NCBI GenBank assembly: GCA_021186555.1
Contig: JAJKFL010000014.1
Coordinates: 43,360,700-43,424,699, forward strand
Reading direction: 5' to 3'
Length of the DNA: 64,000 nt
Source: Reticulitermes speratus
Lineage: Eukaryota > Arthropoda > Insecta > Blattodea > Rhinotermitidae
The translations under genes were made by a program, and so were the position numbers. The notes below the pieces were generated by a model. That model was not told the DNA's origin and searched no databases. It saw nothing but the letters and a program-made list of their open reading frames with translations. Position 1 is the stretch's first letter. Each line of letters opens with the position of its first letter. Positions 20,640-32,067 of this stretch are shown here, piece after piece.

Positions 20640-20970
20640 ACTCATCTGGCCCGTTATCAAATAAGCCAGTATTGGAAGCATCTAAGATTTACGTATGTAA
20701 TTGTACATAATTGCAATACAATACAATAAGTAAAATTAACAGAAAATTCAAAATTCAAGTATTGGATTTCTGGTCAAAAAGTCAAATAAGTCAAAGATTG
20801 ATTATACATATTTAATGTTTTAGCAATATGTATAGGTCTATATTTATATATTAGTTGACATTGATCTAACTTGGAAGCTGCAATTATTTTAACAATACTT
20901 TATTAAGAACTTAACGTACTGAGTTTTTAACCATAAATTTCGTCCTTTTATCTTGAATTTTAAATTAAAG
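20640..20970. other. No gene recognised
   Basis: AT-rich spacer between two arrays. Confidence 0.55.
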
Positions 20971-21145
20971 TGTACATGTGTACATGTGTACAAGTGTACA
21001 TGTGTACAAGTGTACATGTGTACATGTGTACATGTGTACAAGTGTACATGTGTACATGTGTACATGTGTGCATGTGTACATGTGTACATGTGTACATGTG
21101 TACAAGTGTACATGTGTGCATGTGTACATGTGTACATGTGTACAT
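20971..21145. repeat. 8-bp microsatellite TGTACATG, about 22 units
   Basis: Alternating TGTACATG with TGTACAAG and TGTGCATG variants. Largely alternating purine-pyrimidine and self-complementary. Confidence 0.96.
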
Positions 21146-21149
21146 CATT

Positions 21150-21695
21150 GATGTGTAGTGATACATTTATGTGTAATCGTACATTTATGTGTAGCATACA
21201 TTTATGTGTAGTCATACATTTATGTGTAGCATACATTTATGTGTAATCGTACATTTATGTGTAGTCATACATTTATGTGTAGTCATACATTTATGTGTAA
21301 TCGTACATTTATGTGTAGTCATACATTTATGTGTAGTCATACATTTATGTGTAGTCATACATTTATGTGTAATCGTACATTTATGTGTAGTCATACATTT
21401 ATGTGTAGTCATACATTTATGTGTAGTCATACATTTTATGTGTAGTCATAGATTTATGTGTAGTCATACATTTATGTGTAGTCATACATTTATGTGTAGT
21501 CATACATTTTATGTGTAGTCATACATTTATGTGTAGTCATACATTTATGTGTAGTCATACATTTATGTGTAGTCATACATTTATGTGTAGTCATACATTT
21601 ATGTGTAGTCATACATTTTATGTGTAGTCATACATTTATGTGTAGTCATACATTTATGTGTAGTCATACATTTATGTGTAGTCATACATTTTAAG
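21150..21695 (+). repeat. 18-bp minisatellite, about 30 copies
   Basis: The unit is TGTGTAGTCATACATTTA. Variants have AATCGT for AGTCAT, regularly placed in the left third. The 18-bp period gives long frames on both strands. Confidence 0.97.
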
Positions 21696-21699
21696 TGCT

Positions 21700-22985
21700 G
21701 GTATTTCCACTGTTTTACATTTAAATGGCTTCGATGGGCCGAAACATGTTGCATGTACAATAAGAAGAGTTTGTTGATACTAAGCTCCGTGTTCATCTTT
21801 GGTTGTCATTTAATTAAACCTTGAATTTAGTCATCATGGTTCATCGTCCTGCATAATTTGTCATTGCTAACGTGCCTATATTTTTGTTACATAATGTAGA
21901 TATTCTCAGAACAAGACAGGGCTATATACAGCCGTTTGCGAAATGAGTAACTGAATAAACCTTAGCATGAACAGTGTTAAGGCCCAGCACATAACCTTCG
22001 GCACCACACAGTACTGTTTTTATACTAAGATTTGTACTGTTTCCTAAAGAAATTTTGTTGTGAATTAGTTTAACAAACTGTGAATGAATAAGGATTGAAA
22101 TTTAAAAAATATATTTTACGGTGTTGAAATTTTGAGAGCAATAAAATATTTTTAATTACATGTCTACGGTACATAAAATAAATGCATGATGAATTGTAGC
22201 TTTAGGGTTATATGTATCTTACATATTGCATATGTAAATAGAACTACATTAAAACTTTCACTAGGAGCCAATCCTATAAATAAAGAAATAGACATTTTAT
22301 TATTTATGGGATTTGTCGCAAGTGAAATTTTAAATGTAATTTAATTTTACATATGAAATATACAAAATACATATAATCCTAAGCCTGGTGAATAGCAGCA
22401 TTTATTATTAATTTTAAAGAAATTTAATTTAAAATAACCAAATTTTAAAATACACAAAAACATCTTTGGTGATAAGAATAAACATGAAATAAAATTATGT
22501 AGCATTAAATTTGATATAAGACATAAATCTCTTACAGAATTTTTTTTTTGACAAAAATTGGTTACGTGTACAATGTTTGTTATTTTCCTTGTACTGTACA
22601 TTGTTCATACTGTTAATTGTAATCTCCAATAAATATTAAAAAAAAAAGGTGTATAGACAGACTTAGACGCAACCTTAACATTTTCCATTTGTGACACAAA
22701 ATTTTTTTTTTGCAATGCTAGTTTTAATTTGATGACTGTATTTGTGCCAAATTGTACATGTTGGACTTCAGTATTATAGCCTATTAGATATTTTTAAGAC
22801 ACAGCAACCTAAACATCCATTTCTTGCAGACGTCATGCCATTTTTCTTACACGCTACATTCAGCGTGCCCCAAATCGACTATGTCTCTAGAACTTCCTCT
22901 GAAACAGTAATTTCAGGGCCCCATTTTAACACTTTGAAGCATGCAATTTATTCCAGTTGTGTTAAAGAGTTAAGTTTCTTTATCA
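21700..22985. other. No gene; degenerate ribozyme-like end at left
   Basis: 21722-21752 reads AAATGGC, a loop, then GGGCCGAAACATGTTGC: the 3' half of the hammerhead-like motif with the core lost. The rest is AT-rich (poly-A at 22637-22647) with no convincing frame. Confidence 0.5.
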
Positions 22986-23070
22986 GATTATCTGCATTAC
23001 AATCACCGCCGACATATAATGTTTAGGGAACCAATCGCTGTTTTTTCTCAGAACTATATGAATACACTAG
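22985..23070 (-). repeat. Diverged single copy of the 114-bp monomer
   Basis: CCAATCGCTGTTTTTTCTCA then GAACTATATGAATACAC follows the minus-strand unit (AATCGCTGTTTGTTCTGAG then ACATAAATACA). Confidence 0.55.
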
Positions 23071-23820
23071 TTGGCACAATGCAGAGTTATTGTAACATTA
23101 CATACATTACTTGAGCACTTTACGTAACAAATTGTCGCTATCAGTTTAGATGGGGCGTCACCATTATGTCCAGATTGTCTGTCGGATCCACAAAGTCTCT
23201 TCTTCAGTGGACATCCGTGGTTCATTTCCCCTTCCGTAAAATTCTCAAAGCGTGAAGCTAGTATTCACCCCATACACTGCTATTATTCACCCATACACTG
23301 CTCATTACTACAGTTAACGTACACACTTCGTTGGTGCTTACAGAGAACTCACACGGCGGCCACGTGAGTCGTGAGACCGTGTGTTCTTTACTGAGCACAA
23401 CCTGCTTCCATATTCTGGACAGAAGAGGAATATTCTGGTTTATGACGTCATACAGTCTTTAGATGAAACCAACATTCGGAGGAATTTCTGGCTCATCATC
23501 AATGTGTAATACTTCCACATGCCAAAATATGCAATGTAACAATACAGACAAATACATTCCAAATGTTTTCGTTCTAAAACACTTGAATTACGCATTAACC
23601 GCTACTTGTTCTGTTGCGTTTAACTCTGTAACTCACATTGTAGGACCTGTATTTATGTTTAAGGAACTTCCATTTTGTTCACAGGGTGTGCTTTGAGTTT
23701 TCATGATTTAACAACATATAACGACTACTTCTCTGTCACAATCGCTGTTTCGTAACTGTGCTCTACGCACTGAGTCAATAATTATAATTCTTTGTCAAAA
23801 GGCTTTATTTCCTACTTGGA
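23070..23820. other. No gene recognised
   Basis: Unique-looking. A short tandem pair, TATTCACCCCATACACTGC then TATTCACCCATACACTGC, lies near 23261-23300. Confidence 0.5.
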
Positions 23821-23821
23821 A

Positions 23822-23935
23822 TCTTGACCCGTGAAGATGGGACCGATACGTTGTTCCGAAACGTCGGTAAATAATTACCACACGACGCCGTGTAATTACC
23901 CAGAAGATCACAGATTTCATCATAATTCGAGTTAA
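23822..23935 (+). mobile_element. Single arm of a Penelope-like ribozyme element
   Basis: CCCGTGAAGATGGGACCGAT, then CCGAAACGTCGGTAAATAAT and ACCACACGACGCC, ending in ATTACCCAGAAGATC and a tail, matches one arm of the element at 45868-46108. The hammerhead core has G for the first C, so it is probably inactive. Confidence 0.65.
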
Positions 23936-23952
23936 TCTTAGTTTTCTAAGGG

Positions 23953-24235
23953 CTGTGTCATGGCGTGGCCGAGGCTGTTGGTCGCCAGCCTCTCACCGCG
24001 TAGGTCCGAACTCGATCCCGAGCCAGTGTGGTTTAGATTTTTTGTGGACGAAGTGGCAATGGGACAGTTTTTTCTGTTTCTGAGTTTATCATTTCCCTTT
24101 ATCACTGTCATTCCGTCATTTCTGCAAGTCCGTTTTTATCTTAATACTAATGTTGCCGGAAGGACGACCGGGCGAAGCCTGAGAGCTTTCAATTACAGCA
24201 ATGCTCTACTTGTTATTGGAGAACACTGGACAGAA
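23953..24235 (+). mobile_element. SINE-A copy
   Basis: Head GTGTCATGGCGTGGCCGAGG, B-box region GTCCGAACTCGATCCCGAG, body GTGGACGAAGTGGCAATGGG and 3' end GCAATGCTCTACTTGTTATT then GGAGAACACTGGACAG. The 130-codon frame over it is SINE sequence. Confidence 0.82.
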
Positions 24236-24860
24236 AAACACCCTCTTACAGTATTGCAGGCTTCAAAATTCTTAACCCACAAATCCATTGCTTCTGTTAT
24301 AACGACACTCAGCCTTGCGAAGATGTTCCTGCTTATTTCAATCGTCGTTTAATAGACGTAACACTTTTTAACTAGTCCGACTGCTACTTCAGTGACACAG
24401 GTTTTCAGGCAGTAACAAATAGTGTGTACTTAGATATCAGATGAGATAAATGAAATACGCAACTGTACGTAATTGGCCTGTGAAGTAGTGTACAGTTTCA
24501 GGTCGTTAAGTTGGTACCGGGACAGGACCGTCGAACAGAGCGACTCTGATAGCGGAACCTGCTCCTCATATATCACTGCGAACAGAAACGTACTGCCCAG
24601 GACATAGAGTCAAGTGTTAATACGAGACTCAAAGCTGTCTACCTCTCTATTAGTCTCTCAGACATTTTAAACTATAACGTCACAAGTAGACCATTTGACC
24701 TACTGTCTTGTGTTGTCGGATATGGCGGAGCATCGTAGTGAAAGTATCACCTTAATTGGATTGCATTTGAGGCACACATCAGGTCGCTTTAATGGCGCTG
24801 GCTGAGCCCTGTATTGTCTAATTATGTGGGTAACAATGTTGAAAGACGAGTAGGCAATCG
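24236..24860. other. No gene recognised
   Basis: Unique-looking sequence with short frames and no repeat. Confidence 0.5.
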
Positions 24861-24861
24861 G

Positions 24862-24970
24862 CTTCATGGAAATAGCCCTTCTTGAGAAGCTGATAATCAG
24901 CTTCATAGAAATAGTCCTTCTTGAGAAGCTGATAATCAGCTTCATGGAAATAGTCCTTCTTGAGAAGCTG
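24862..24970 (+). repeat. 39-bp tandem repeat, 3 copies
   Basis: The unit AGCTTCATGGAAATAGTCCT then TCTTGAGAAGCTGATAATC occurs three times; the last copy runs straight into the 30-bp array. TTCTTGAGAAGCT resembles the LINE-1 3' terminal motif in reverse. Confidence 0.9.
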
Positions 24971-26085
24971 TACGTGCAGGAAGATTTGATATTAAAACTG
25001 TACGTGCAGGAAGATTTGATATTAAAACTGTACGTGCAGGAACATTTGATATTAAAACTGTACGTGCAGGAAGATTTGATATTAAAACTGTACGTGCAGG
25101 AAGATTTGATATTAAAACTGTACGTGCAGGGAGATTTGATATTAAAACTGTACGTGCAAGGAAGATTTGATATTAAAACTGTACGTGCAGGGAGATTTGA
25201 CATTAAAACTGTACGTGCAGGAGATTTGATATTAAAACTGTACGTGCAGGAAGATTTGATATTAAAACTGTACGTGCAGGAAGATTTGATATTAAAACTG
25301 TACGTGCAGGAAGATTTGATATTAAAACTGTACGTGCAGGGAGATTTGATATTAAAACTGTACGTGCAGGAAGATTTGATATTAAAACTGTACGTGCAGG
25401 AAGATTTGATATTAAAACTGTACGTGCAGGAAGATTTGATATTAAAACTGTACGTGCAGGGAGATTTGATATTAAAACTGTACGTGCAGGAAGATTTGAT
25501 ATTAAAACTGTACGTGCAGGAAGATTTGATATTAAAACTGTACGTGCAGGGAGATTTGATATTAAAACTGTACGTGCAGCAAATTTGATATTAAAACTGT
25601 ACGTGCAGGGAGATTTGACATTAAAACTGTACGTGCAGGGAGATTTGATATTAAAACTGTACGTGCAGGAAGATTTGATATTAAAACTGTACGTGCAGGG
25701 AGATTTGATATTAAAACTGTACGTGCAGGAAGATTTGATATTAAAACTGTACGTGCAGGAAGATTTGATATTAAAACTGTACGTGCAGGAAGATTTGATG
25801 TTAAAACTGTACGTGCAGGAAGATTTGATATTAAAACTGTACGTGCAGGGAGATTTGATATTAAAACTGTACGTGCAGGAAGATTTGATATTAAAACTGT
25901 ACGTGCAGGGAGATTTGACATTAAAACTGTACGTGCAGGGAGATTTGATATTAAAACTGTACGTGCAGGAAGATTTGATATTAAAACTGTACGTGCAGGG
26001 AGATTTGATATTAAAACTGTACGTGCAGGAAGATTTGATATTGAAACCGTACGTGCAGGAAGATTTGTTATTAAAACTCTCCATT
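24968..26085 (+). repeat. 30-bp minisatellite, about 37 copies
   Basis: The unit is CTGTACGTGCAGGAAGATTT then GATATTAAAA. The main alternation is GGAAG against GGGAG. The 30-bp unit encodes LYVQEDLILK on plus and CTYSFNIKSS on minus, so frames of up to 338 codons appear on both strands. No start context, splice pattern or non-repeat domain supports a gene. Confidence 0.98.
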
Positions 26086-26375
26086 TTGTTCACGGAGTGT
26101 ATAGTGCAGTGAACGGTTTTTGGCCATCGGAGCTGGCGAACGGACCTACTGGGTGTGGTGAAGTGGCGAGGGGTGGGTGTTGATTTTCTTGGAACTTCAG
26201 TGTGACAGGTCAACTGCATTTACGGAGGCGTAGAGAAGACACTAGACCAAACACGACGCTGTCGCTGCATTAGTGACTCGCTCCTAGCCTACATTTTGTA
26301 AATTCCACCGGCCAAAAGCCCTGCACTGCACTGTACTGCCGTGTCTCTTAGTGTTCCCAAATTAAACATAATTTC
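26085..26375. other. No gene recognised
   Basis: Unique-looking sequence between an array and a diverged satellite monomer. Confidence 0.5.
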
Positions 26376-26525
26376 TTTCTATACACAGCATTCACTGATT
26401 GGTCTTTGTAATGGAGGCAGACTGTGTTCTCCATGACTGATGTAGGAGGACCGTGAGTTTTGTGAGACTCACGCTGAAGGTTGTCGTGCAAAATGATGGG
26501 GACTTTGTGGATGTAAACCTGCTAT
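26375..26525 (+). repeat. Diverged 114-bp monomer fused to a dispersed block
   Basis: CAGCATTCACTGATTGGTCT then TTGTAATGGAGGCAGACTGT resembles the second half of the satellite unit. It continues into GATGTAGGAGGACCGTGAG and the TTGTCGTGCAAAATGATGGG block shared with 7565-7630 and the 119-bp unit. This single locus links the two tandem families. Confidence 0.6.
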
Positions 26526-26591
26526 AGACGTATATTAACTTCTGAACATAAGACTGGGTCTGTAGTATCCAATCCTTACGGTGGTCAAATA

Positions 26592-26826
26592 AAGATTAAT
26601 GGTAAGAAGAGTAACAGGATAATGGTAAGAAGAGTAACATGATAATGGTAAGAAGAGTAACAGGATAATGGTAAGAAGAGTAACAGGATAATGGTAAGAA
26701 GAGTAACAGGATAATGGTAAGAAGAGTAACAGGATAATGGTAAGAAGAGTAACAGGATAATGGTAAGAAGAGTAACAGGATAATGGTAAGAAGAGTAACA
26801 GGATAATGGTAAGAAGAGTAACAGGA
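26592..26826 (+). repeat. 23-bp minisatellite, about 10 copies
   Basis: The unit is GATAATGGTAAGAAGAGTAA then CAG; one copy has CAT. Nearly identical copies. Frames on the minus strand (LLFLPLSCYSSYHYPVT) are products of the repeat. Confidence 0.97.
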
Positions 26827-26829
26827 AGG

Positions 26830-27440
26830 AGAAGCGTTTCCTCTTAAGCACAGTTTCTCAGCGCTACACCCTGGTCCACCTCCAATTCTCAATAAAGGTT
26901 GACCAATAAAAAACAAGATGTCTGTATGTGTAATTATTCGGACGTGACTGCCCGAGGCTTGTCACGCAATGCACGCATATGTCGGCCTGCTAACATCATC
27001 TGAGCAACTCGTGCGATAGAATGACCTCCAATACAGAAATGCAGCCGGACTGTTGTTACGTCGCTGCTGGTGCTGGTCCTTCCTGACGCAGGATAGACGC
27101 TTTATTTGGAAGGACAGAAAGACGGCGACGTAGCTTATGGCTGTACGAGAGTCGAGCTTTTATCGGAGGTGAAAATGTGCGTTGCAAATAGCGTGGTAGC
27201 AGGACGTGTTTCGGAAAACAAGTCTTCTTCCCTGTTGATGGAGGCATTATATTCCTCCGAAAGTTTTTTTTACTACATAGCAAATTACATTACGTCATAA
27301 CCCAGATATATGGTCCAATTTGGAGACGGTGTGTCACAGTACAATGTCTCGAATGAGAAAGGGTTCGGTTTCCGACGGGGAAAACACTTTTATTTCCTTC
27401 TACACGTCCACACTGAATTTGGAGTCCACCGAGCCTCCTA
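26830..27440. other. No gene recognised
   Basis: Unique-looking sequence with short frames only. Confidence 0.5.
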
Positions 27441-27550
27441 CTGAAAGAGTACTTACGTTTTTTCCCCGCGGGGTAAAATGGCCAGGAAGTAAGCTATCCA
27501 CCCTTCTCTACATAGTTCCGTGGTTAAAATACGTGGAGCTACACTGCTAA
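27440..27550 (+). mobile_element. SINE-C-like degenerate 3' piece
   Basis: CCCCGCGGGGTAAAATGGCC, then TTCTCTACATAGTTCCGTGG and GTGGAGCTACACTGC, follow the order of the SINE-C 3' half with many differences. Confidence 0.4.
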
Positions 27551-28370
27551 TCCTCGTATATGTCCTTCCTGTTTCCACTTCTTCACTCATTCGAATCTCT
27601 TTTACCGGTAAGTGTAGAGGGTTTACAAAGAGCTTTCCATCTCTCACGATTTCTAGCTGTAGCTCTTTCTCCGTTTCATTCAATTCCTCGTTTCTTCTAA
27701 ATTTTCTTGTCCTTTCTTCTCACATATGTCGAGGTCTTCCTTTGGGTCTTTCCCGCCCTCTATTCTAGTTTGCGAGGCGATTTTGGGATACATTTTATCT
27801 TAATGGAAGTCAAAACTAAAAGCCAGTGCTACTGATTATGTAGTTAGTTCCACTGTGAAAATAGTAAATATGAAATGTAATGACGATAGCTGCTCGTCTG
27901 TCAAAAGAACACGGCGTCATTTCACACCTTAGTATCCACAGTCGTGAGAATCATTAGTCTAAATTGGAAGGAAAGTCACACCTGCAGAAACGTGGCCTGT
28001 CTTATGTATGTGTGTAAAATCGTGTATGGTGGTGATTTTATTGTCGAAACTTATTAGGATTTTGTTTAAAAAAAGTTATGTGGGCAGACAAAAGCAGTAA
28101 ATATATAAAGAACGCTTTAAATAACCACTTAATTTCCGTTAAGATATGAATTTTTGTTAAAATTGATATACTGCAGCACTAAAATTTGTATATATATATA
28201 TTTCCACAAAAATATCAATTGTTCAAAGTGTGGAAATATACGTCACGGAAATTTCTTCTTACGGCTTATTTTATTCCAGGTAATTCCAAAGATTTAACAA
28301 CTTATTGGCCAGTGGTTGCTTTATGTACCGCCGGGCCTAACATTCAAAAATTCTCCCTTTTGCCCACGGC
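27550..28370. other. No gene recognised
   Basis: The minus-strand frame near 27560-27770 (ELNETEKELQLEIVRDGK) is short and matches no family I know. The rest is AT-rich. Confidence 0.4.
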
Positions 28371-28374
28371 GTGT

Positions 28375-28510
28375 TCATGTGTTTTGTGCGGATCTCAGAA
28401 AACCCTCAATCATTTCACTATAGCATATTAGCTGACAGATTTCCATTACGCAGATGGAATGTGTTTACCGCGCGGTACGAACTGAGTCTTTAAATATAAT
28501 TCAGGTTATT
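28375..28510 (+). repeat. Diverged single 114-bp monomer with family edge
   Basis: TTCATGTGTTTTGTGCGGAT, then GAATGTGTTTACCGCGCGGT and ACGAACTGAGTCTTTAAATA, is one unit ending in the same right edge as the arrays (compare 12091-12120 and 14664-14690). It shows that the monomer plus edge also exists without amplification. Confidence 0.75.
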
Positions 28511-28526
28511 TTTGATCCTGAAGAGG

Positions 28527-28810
28527 CCGTGCCATGACTCAGGCGGTTAGTCGCTGGCCTGTCACGGCGGAGGAGTGGATTCGAACCCGAGGCCCTCCGT
28601 GTGAGTTTTGTGGTGAACAACGTGGCACTGGGACAGGTTTTTCTTCCAGTACTTCGGTTTTCCCCTGTCAGCATCATCCCTCATTGCTCCATACTCTTCT
28701 TTATCTACATGCTATTCGTTTTAGCGGGAAAAGCGGGCGAAAACTGGGAACCGCCAAACAAAGCAATGCTCTTTCGGAAATCGGGGGGCACTGGACAGCA
28801 AAGAGCATTC
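28527..28810 (+). mobile_element. SINE-A, best copy in window
   Basis: Head GAGGCCGTGCCATGACTCAG, B-box GGATTCGAACCCGAGG, body GTGGCACTGGGACAGGTTTT and TTCGGTTTTCCCCTGTCAG, 3' end AATGCTCTTTCGGAAATCGG. The two 100-codon frames here are SINE sequence. Confidence 0.88.
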
Positions 28811-29170
28811 ACACTTATTCGTCTTGTAAGCATTAAAGAAAATATGCGATACAGTGTGGTGAGGCTGAAGGAATCCAGAATTATTTCATCCTGCTTGAAA
28901 TAGTCCGGGCTGCCATTAAATCGTCCTCGCTCAGCTGCTCCCGCAAGACGTCACCAAGTTACGCATACCCCACGAATCACATGCTCCGATAGTCTTTTGT
29001 TACGGAAGTGAGCATTAATAGGGAGCGGTGAAGTGTATTCGCACAGGCTGTGGGTGATTGAATAATATGTTTTGTTGCATTTCGATGATAACGGAAGCTG
29101 AATAATGAACAGTAACACCGGAATTCCGTTATTTTTGTTACGGTGGTTAGATCTGTGTCACTGTGTGAAC
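28811..29170. other. No gene recognised
   Basis: Unique-looking sequence leading into the 51-bp array. Confidence 0.5.
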
Positions 29171-29172
29171 GT

Positions 29173-31600
29173 TCATTGTTGGGCACTGCAGGGTGTTGTG
29201 ACCATACAGCCGGCGTAAAACTGCCATTGTTGGGCACTGCAAGGTGTTGTGATCACACAGCCAGCGTACAACTGTCATTGTTGGGCACTGCAGGGTGTTG
29301 TGATCACATAGCGAGCGTACAACTGTCATTGTTGGGCACTGCAGGGTGTTGTGATCACACAGCGAGCGTACAACTGTCATTGTTGGGCACTGCAGGGTGT
29401 TGTGATCACACAGCCAGCGTAAAACTGCCATTGTTGGGCACTGCAAGGTGTTGTGATCACACAGCCAGCGTACAACTGTCATTGTTGGGCACTGCAGGGT
29501 GTTGTGATCACATAGCGAGCGTACAACTGTCATTGTTGGGCACTGCAGGGTGTTGTGATCACACAGCGAGCGTACAACTGTCATTGTTGGGCACTGCAGG
29601 GTGTTGTGATCACACAGCCAGCGTACAACTGTCATTGTTGGGCACTGCAGGGTGTTGTGATCACACAGCGAGCGTACAACTGTCATTGTTGGGCACTGCA
29701 GGGTGTTGTGATCACACAGCCAGCATACAACTGTCATTGTTGGGCACTGCAGGGTGTTGTGATCACATAGCGAGCGTACAACTGTCATTGTTGGGCACTG
29801 CAGGGTGTTGTGATCACACAGCGAGCGTACAACTGTCATTGTTGGGCACTGCAGGGTGTTGTGATCACACAGCCAGCGTACAACTGTCATTGTTGGGCAC
29901 TGCAGGGTGTTGTGACCACACAGCCAGCGTAAAACTGTCATTGTTGGGCACTGCAGGGTGTTGTGATCACACAGCCAGCGTACAACTGTCATTGTTGGGC
30001 ACTGCAGGGTGTTGTGACCACACAGCCAGCATACAGCTGTCATTGTTGGGCACTGCAGGGTGTTGTGATCACACAGCCAGCGTACAACTGTCATTGTTGG
30101 GCACTGCAGGGTGTTGTGACCACACAGCCAGCATACAGCTGTCATTGTTGGGCACTGCAGGGTGTTGTGATCACACAGCGAGCGTACAACTGTCATTGTT
30201 GGTCACTGCAGGGTGTTGTGACCACACAGCCAGCATACAGCTGTCATTGTTGGGCACTGCAGGGTGTTGTGATCACACAGCCAGCGTACAACTGTCATTG
30301 TTGGTCACTGCAGGGTGTTGTGACCACACAGCCAGCATACAGCTGTCATTGTTGGGCACTGCAGGGTGTTGTGATCACACAGCGAACGTACAACTGTCAT
30401 TGTTGGGCACTGCAGGGTGTTGTGATCACACAGCCAGCGTAAAACTGTCATTGTTGGGCACTGCAGGGTGTTGTGATCACACAGCCAGCGTACAGCTGTC
30501 ATTGTTGGCACTGCAGGGTGTTGTGATCACACAGCCAGCGTACAGCTGTCATTGTTGGCACTGCAGGGTGTTGTGATCACACAGCCAGCGTACAGCTGTC
30601 ATTGTTGGTCACTGCAGGGTGTTGTGATCACACAGCCAGCGTACAGCTGTCATTGTTGGGCACTGCAGGGTGTTGTGACCACACAGCCAGCATACAGCTG
30701 TCATTGTTGGGAACTGCAGGGTGTTGTGATCACACAGCCGGCGTACAACTGTCATTGTTGGCACTGCAGGGTGTTGTGATCACACAGCCAGCGTACAGCT
30801 GTCATTGTTGGCACTGCAGGGTGTTGTGATCACACAGCCAGCGTACAGCTGTCATTGTTGGCACTGCAGGGTGTTGTGATCACACAGCCGGCGTACAGCT
30901 GTCATTGTTGGCACTGCAGGGTGTTGTGATCACACAGCCAGCGTACAGCTGTCATTGTTGGCACTGCAGGGTGTTGTGATCACACAGCCGGCGTACAACT
31001 GTCATTGTTGGCACTGCAGGGTGTTGTGATCACACAGCCAGCGTACAGCTGTCATTGTTGGGCACTGCAGGGTGTTGTGATCACACAGCGAGCGTACAAC
31101 TGTCATTGTTGGTCACTGCAGGGTGTTGTGATCACACAGCCAGCGTACAGCTGTCATTGTTGGGCACTGCAGGGTGTTATGACCACACAGCCAGCGTACA
31201 ACTGTCATTGTTGGGCACTGCAGGGTGTTGTGATCACACAGCCAGCGTACAGCTGTCATTGTTGGGCACTGCAGGGTGTTGTGATCACACAGCCAGCGTA
31301 CAGCTGTCATTGTTGGGCACTGCAGGGTGTTGTGATCACACAGCCAGCGTACAGCTGTCATTGTTGGGCACTGCAGGGTGTTGTGATCACACAGCCAGCG
31401 TACAACTGTCATTGTTGGGCACTGCAGGGTGTTGTGATCACACAGCCAGCGTACAGCTGTCATTGTTGGGCACTGCAGGGTGTTATGACCACACAGCCAA
31501 CGTACAACTGTCATTGTTGGGTACTGCAGGGTGTTGTGATCACACAGCCAGCGTACAGCTGTCATTGTTGGGCACTGCAGGGTGTTATGACCACGCAGCC
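29173..31600 (+). repeat. 51-bp minisatellite, about 47 copies
   Basis: The unit is CATTGTTGGGCACTGCAGGG, TGTTGTGATCACACAGCCAG, CGTACAACTGT. Variants: AGCGAGCG for AGCCAGCG, GTACAGC for GTACAAC, GTTGGTCAC for GTTGGGCAC. In 30490-31020 many units are 50 bp (GTTGGCAC), which shifts the frame. The 477-codon plus frame and 349-codon minus frame (17-residue repeats) reflect the period of 3 x 17; I do not consider them genes. Confidence 0.98.
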
Positions 31601-31765
31601 CTCACCCATACGTGCTACATGCCCCGCCCACCTCATTATTCTTGATTTGATCACCCGAATAATATTTGGTGATGAGTACAGATGATTAAGTTCCTCGTTA
31701 TGTAGTCTTCTCCACTCCCCTGTTACCTCGTCCCTCTTAGGCCCAAATATCCTCCTCAGGACCCA
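31590..31765 (-). pseudogene. LINE-1 reverse transcriptase tail, best copy
   Basis: The minus-strand frame reads RIFGPKRDEVTGEWRRLHN, then YSSPNIIRVIKSR and MRWAGHVARMGEG, a C-terminal segment typical of insect non-LTR retrotransposon ORF2 proteins. The 51-bp array starts directly downstream on the same strand, cutting off the rest of the tail. Confidence 0.8.
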
Positions 31766-31851
31766 ATAGTGGGCAAAACGCGACTTGACAAAACATTTAT
31801 TTGAACTGCCCGGATAGATTGGAATGACTAGCATTACTGAACATTTAAAAA

Positions 31852-32036
31852 ATCAGCGATATATATACGAAGTCAAATCAGCGATATATATGAAGTCAAA
31901 TCAGAGATATACTCGTATATGAAGTAAAATCAGCGATATATATGAAGTCAAATCAGCGATATATATGAAGTAAAATCAGCGATATATATGAAGTCAAATC
32001 AGCGATATGTATGAAGTCAAATCAGCGATGTATGTG
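31852..32036 (+). repeat. 23-bp minisatellite, about 8 copies
   Basis: The unit is TCAGCGATATATATGAAGTC then AAA. Edge copies are diverged (ATACGAAG; ACTCGTATATG). Confidence 0.93.
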
Positions 32037-32067
32037 AAGGTCGCTGTCTTTTGAGATTCGACAACAT

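Noticed and set aside
20953-21246. Cysteine-rich small protein (MCTCVHVY repeats)
   Set aside because: Product of the 8-bp microsatellite; similar frames are open in several phases and on both strands.
25203-26219. 338-codon minus-strand open frame
   Set aside because: 30-bp array; the plus strand is open as well. Period effect.
29143-30576. 477-codon open frame with 17-residue repeats
   Set aside because: It coincides with the 51-bp array, and a 349-codon frame is open on the other strand. No non-repeat domain, and 50-bp units elsewhere in the array break the frame without signs of selection.
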